Shown here: in pieces, positions 61,259-64,000 of the stretch | Layout: each line of letters begins with the position of its first letter | How positions within the stretch are numbered: the stretch's first letter is position 1 | NCBI RefSeq assembly: GCF_001584185.1 | Contig: NZ_CP013234.1 | Span: forward strand, 4,898,001 to 4,962,000 | Direction: 5' to 3' | Length of the DNA stretch: 64,000 nucleotides | Source of the DNA: Collimonas pratensis | GTDB taxonomy: Bacteria; Pseudomonadota; Gammaproteobacteria; Burkholderiales; Burkholderiaceae_D | The notes under the pieces: generated by a model | What the model was told of the DNA's origin: nothing | What the model saw: the letters and a program-made list of their open reading frames with translations, nothing else | The model's database searches: none | Made by a program: the position numbers and the translations under genes

Positions 61259-61956
61259 AGTGTGTGTTTATCTTCGGATTCGAGTTGCAACAAGCTGCGC
61301 AGCAAAGGCAGCGTAATGGGACGTTGCGTCTCCAGCGAAAAGCGGTCCAGTTCGTTCAGCATGGCTGTCAGGGACCGCATATCGCGCCGGAAATGCGTAA
61401 TGAGGTAGGGTAACACGCCGCTCGACAAGTGCAGGCCGCGGACTTGCGCGGCGTGCGTCAGGGCAGCGATTTTTTCTTCGTCGCTGAGGCCGTGCAGCTG
61501 GTAGATCAGGCCCCAGCCCAGGCGGGTGCGGAAATCTTCCCGCACGCTCAGCTCGGACGGCGGCAGCTGGCCGCTGGTGACCAGCCAGCCGCCATGCTCG
61601 CGGATCTGGTTGAACAGGGCGAAGGCTTCGATCTGGTCGCCGGCCGACAGCTTGTCGCAATCGTCGATCAGGTAGCCGGGCACATCCGGCGAAAAGTTGA
61701 AGACGTCGCCGTTGTACTGGCTGCCGCGGATCAGGCGCGCGCCGGTGCTGCTGGCGAGGGCGCGCAGCACATGGCTTTTGCCGGCGCCGGCGCCGCCCCA
61801 CAGGTAGACAAAACGGTCGCCCGGCGCGGTGAGGTATGCCGCGCTAGGCGCGACCAGACGCTGCAAGAACTGTAAAGCTTCTTGGTTTTGCCCGACCACG
61901 AAAGTGGCCAAGGTCTGCGGTTCTTCCGCAGTGATGTCCAGCGTTAACTGCCTCAT
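61255..61956 (-). CDS. hda: DnaA regulatory inactivator Hda
   Basis: A 233-residue AAA+ protein related to DnaA domain III. It starts MRQLTLDITAEEPQTLATFV, which contains the clamp-binding-type sequence QLTLDI, fitting contact with the DNA polymerase sliding clamp. YLWGGAGAGKSHVLRAL is Walker A, YLIDDCDKL is Walker B, and the C-terminal FRRDMRSLTAMLNELDRFSL has sensor 2. It stimulates DnaA-ATP hydrolysis after initiation. It lies 77 nt from the AI-2E transporter gene. Confidence 0.95.
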   Translation of the reverse strand: MRQLTLDITAEEPQTLATFVVGQNQEALQFLQRLVAPSAAYLTAPGDRFVYLWGGAGAGKSHVLRALASSTGARLIRGSQYNGDVFNFSPDVPGYLIDDCDKLSAGDQIEAFALFNQIREHGGWLVTSGQLPPSELSVREDFRTRLGWGLIYQLHGLSDEEKIAALTHAAQVRGLHLSSGVLPYLITHFRRDMRSLTAMLNELDRFSLETQRPITLPLLRSLLQLESEDKHTL

Positions 61957-62033
61957 GCTAATTTCTTCATTGTTACCTAAGGTGGTTCGACAAACCTGCA
62001 GTACGATTTTTCGAGCCCGCTTTATTTGATTAC

Positions 62034-63116
62034 TTAGTTTTGATAAAAACTGCTATCGAGATAATGGGCTTTGACGTGCTTGACCACCACCGACATCACC
62101 GCTGAACACGGCAGCGCCAGCAGGATGCCGACAAAGCCGAACAGCTGGCCGAAGGCCATCAGGGCAAAAATCACTACCAGCGGATGCAAGCCTATGCGTT
62201 CGCCTACCAGGCGCGGCGTCAGGATGAAACTCTCCAGCACCTGGCCGATGCCGTACACGATGGCGACGGCGATCAAGCCATGCAGGCCGTCGAATTGCAG
62301 CATTGCCGCAATCAGCGCCAGCGCCAGTCCGAGACCGAAGCCGACATAGGGAATAAATACCAGCAAACCGGTAATAATGCCAACCGGCAATGCCACATCA
62401 AAACCGGCAATCGCCAGTCCGGTCGAATAATAAATCGCCAGAACCAACATTACCAGCAATTGCCCGCGCAAATATTGCGCCAGCAGGCTGTCGACCTCTT
62501 GCGTCATGGCGGCGGTCTTGCCTTGCCAGCGGCGCGGCACCAGCTTGCCGACCCGGTCGACGATGGAATGCCAGTCTTGCAACAGATAAAACAACACTAC
62601 CGGCACCAGCAGGATCGTGGCCAGCCAGCCCAGCACCGCGGTACCGCCGACCTTCACCGAGGCCAGCACCGAAGTCCAGATTTCATCGCCGCTGGTGGAC
62701 AGCTGCTTGGTCAGCATCTCCTTGATGCCGGTGCCGTCCAGCCGCACATTGATGCCGAAGTCCTGCAGATGCGGGCCGATCACGCCGTCCAGCTTGGTGA
62801 GGAAGGTCGGAATCTGGTTTTGCAATAATGGCAACTCCTTGCGCAGTACCGGGATCACGATCAGGATCACCGCCAGGATGGCGAACACCAGCAGCAGGAT
62901 CACGATCAGCACCGCCAGCGCGCGCGGGAAGGGAAACTTGCCGATACGCCGGCGCGACAGCCAGTCCACGCCCGGATTCAGGGCGTAGGCGAGAATGGCG
63001 GAGGCGATGAAAGGGGTCAGGATAGGCCCCAGAGCCACCATCAGCGCCACCAGCAGCAGCGCAATTCCCAGCCACAACGCAGTTTGTTTTTGTTCGTCTG
63101 TAAAAGAAAATGGCAT
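62034..63116 (-). CDS. AI-2E family transporter (PerM-like)
   Basis: A 360-residue inner-membrane protein with about eight TMs ([80 protein letters not shown]). [20 protein letters not shown] is the family's C-terminal signature. Family members export autoinducer-2 or act as Na+/H+ antiporters; the function here is open. It is divergent from purM, the standard arrangement in betaproteobacteria. Confidence 0.92.
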   Translation of the reverse strand: MPFSFTDEQKQTALWLGIALLLVALMVALGPILTPFIASAILAYALNPGVDWLSRRRIGKFPFPRALAVLIVILLLVFAILAVILIVIPVLRKELPLLQNQIPTFLTKLDGVIGPHLQDFGINVRLDGTGIKEMLTKQLSTSGDEIWTSVLASVKVGGTAVLGWLATILLVPVVLFYLLQDWHSIVDRVGKLVPRRWQGKTAAMTQEVDSLLAQYLRGQLLVMLVLAIYYSTGLAIAGFDVALPVGIITGLLVFIPYVGFGLGLALALIAAMLQFDGLHGLIAVAIVYGIGQVLESFILTPRLVGERIGLHPLVVIFALMAFGQLFGFVGILLALPCSAVMSVVVKHVKAHYLDSSFYQN

Positions 63117-63190
63117 GGAATCGAGAGTTTGGTGGATCGGTTTGATAAAATACCGCTTTTACCGCGCATTTCATCGCATATACAGCGATG

Positions 63191-63200
63191 TATATATAAT
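63191..63200 (+). promoter_or_regulatory. Probable -10 element of purM
   Basis: TATATATAAT with a perfect TATAAT at 63195-63200, 59 nt before the purM start. No convincing -35 hexamer lies at the ideal spacing. Confidence 0.4.
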
Positions 63201-63258
63201 AGATGCGAGATGCGCGGCCGAATTTCTCTATTTTACCGCCTCTGCCGCCAATCACATC

Positions 63259-64000
63259 ATGACTTCCACTTCAAACGTTTCCAACGTGCCACTCTCTTAC
63301 CGTGACGCCGGTGTCGATATCGACGCTGGCGACGCCCTGGTAGAGGCCATCAAGCCTTTCGCCAAGCGCACCATGCGGGAGGGGGTGATGGGCGGCATCG
63401 GCGGTTTCGGCGCCCTGTTCGAAATCAGCAAGAAATTCAAGGAACCGGTGCTGGTATCCGGCACCGACGGCGTCGGCACCAAGCTGAAGCTGGCTTTCCA
63501 CCTGAAACGCCACGACACGGTCGGCATCGACCTGGTGGCGATGAGCGTCAACGATATCCTGGTGCAAGGCGCCGAGCCGCTGTTCTTCCTCGACTATTTC
63601 GCCTGTGGCAAGCTGGACGTACCTAGCGCCACCGACGTCATCAAGGGTATCGCCAAGGGTTGCGAACTGGCGGGCTGCGCTCTGATCGGCGGCGAGACCG
63701 CTGAAATGCCAAGCATGTATCCGGACGGCGAATACGACCTGGCGGGCTTTGCCGTCGGCGCCGTGGAAAAATCCAAGCTGATCGACGGCACCAAGATCAT
63801 CCCGGGCGACGTCGTGCTGGGCCTGGCGTCATCGGGCGCGCATTCCAACGGCTACTCGCTGGTGCGCAAGATCATCGAAGTCGCCAAGCCAGACCTGGAC
63901 GGCGACTTCCACGGCCGCAAGCTGGCCGACGTGCTGATGGAACCTACCCGCATCTACGTCAAGCCCCTGCTGGCCTTGATGGAAGCGATGGAAGTTAAAG
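63259..64000 (+). CDS. purM: Phosphoribosylformylglycinamidine cyclo-ligase, N-terminal part (runs off the window)
   Basis: The first 247 codons of PurM (AIR synthetase) of purine synthesis. [35 protein letters not shown] (ATP-binding region), [31 protein letters not shown] and [15 protein letters not shown] are all standard. The start is the ATG at 63259. Divergent from the AI-2E transporter gene. Confidence 0.97.
   Translation, partial: MTSTSNVSNVPLSYRDAGVDIDAGDALVEAIKPFAKRTMREGVMGGIGGFGALFEISKKFKEPVLVSGTDGVGTKLKLAFHLKRHDTVGIDLVAMSVNDILVQGAEPLFFLDYFACGKLDVPSATDVIKGIAKGCELAGCALIGGETAEMPSMYPDGEYDLAGFAVGAVEKSKLIDGTKIIPGDVVLGLASSGAHSNGYSLVRKIIEVAKPDLDGDFHGRKLADVLMEPTRIYVKPLLALMEAMEVK

Noticed and set aside
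1..64000. CRISPR arrays, tRNA or rRNA genes and island attachment sites
   Set aside because: No regularly spaced direct repeats, no tRNA cloverleaf at the island edges and no rRNA sequence were noticed on reading; a covariance-model scan was not possible here.

Overview
The window looks like chromosome of a betaproteobacterium of the Oxalobacteraceae, most like Collimonas. This is inferred from protein character and gene order (purM facing an AI-2E transporter, hda, a HAD phosphatase, pcnB, folK, a deoxynucleoside kinase and panB; an Anbu cluster; the P. putida-like amaB/lysR/hglS lysine set). It was not checked by a search. No rRNA, tRNA or CRISPR array was found.

Layout. (1) 1-6.1 kb: the N-terminal part of a two-component beta-propeller sensor, a small HTH protein, a chimeric QueC-like pseudogene, and a DyP-type peroxidase with a small companion. 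(2) 6.1-17.6 kb: an accessory island of lower and uneven GC. It is packed with degraded IS110, IS256, IS481 and IS66 pieces and gene fragments, and carries four candidate type III secretion effectors: an R-S-E ADP-ribosyltransferase with an N-myristoylation-type start, a YopT/AvrPphB-like Cys protease, a second protein with a myristoylation-type start, and a 655-residue protein with an NLS-like patch. Perfect TTCG-N16-TTCG boxes (hrpII/PIP type) lie 75-86 nt before two of them and one-mismatch boxes lie 66-69 nt before the other two, so they look like one HrpB/HrpX-type regulon. (3) 17.7-24.9 kb: ggt, then a set that fits the lower lysine/2-aminoadipate pathway: 2-oxoadipate dioxygenase/decarboxylase, D-2-hydroxyglutarate dehydrogenase-like flavoprotein, LysR regulator and aminoadipate-semialdehyde dehydrogenase. 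(4) 25-32 kb: a five-gene acyl-CoA dehydrogenase/APH-like kinase/SDR operon with a divergent LysR gene, then an XRE regulator divergent from an atypical SDR.

(5) 32-42.4 kb: trpS, a Tim44-like membrane protein, and a two-component system overlapping a DUF4212/sodium-solute symporter pair. Between these genes lie unusual repeats: four copies of a hairpin with compensatory base changes, and two copies of a larger multi-hairpin element whose arms differ in sequence but still pair. (6) 42.4-57 kb: two versions of the Anbu-associated peptide-modification system. One is on the minus strand (transglutaminase, fused ATP-grasp/alpha-E, 1123-residue transglutaminase-DUF2126). The other is on the plus strand (separate ATP-grasp, alpha-E, transglutaminase, then Anbu). 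Between them sit a PHA depolymerase, a GST and a cupin. (7) 57-64 kb: housekeeping genes panB, deoxynucleoside kinase, folK, pcnB, HAD phosphatase, hda and AI-2E transporter on the minus strand, and the start of purM on the plus strand.

Most notable are the effector island with its shared promoter boxes, the two hairpin repeat families, and the paired fused/split ATP-grasp-alpha-E-transglutaminase systems beside Anbu.
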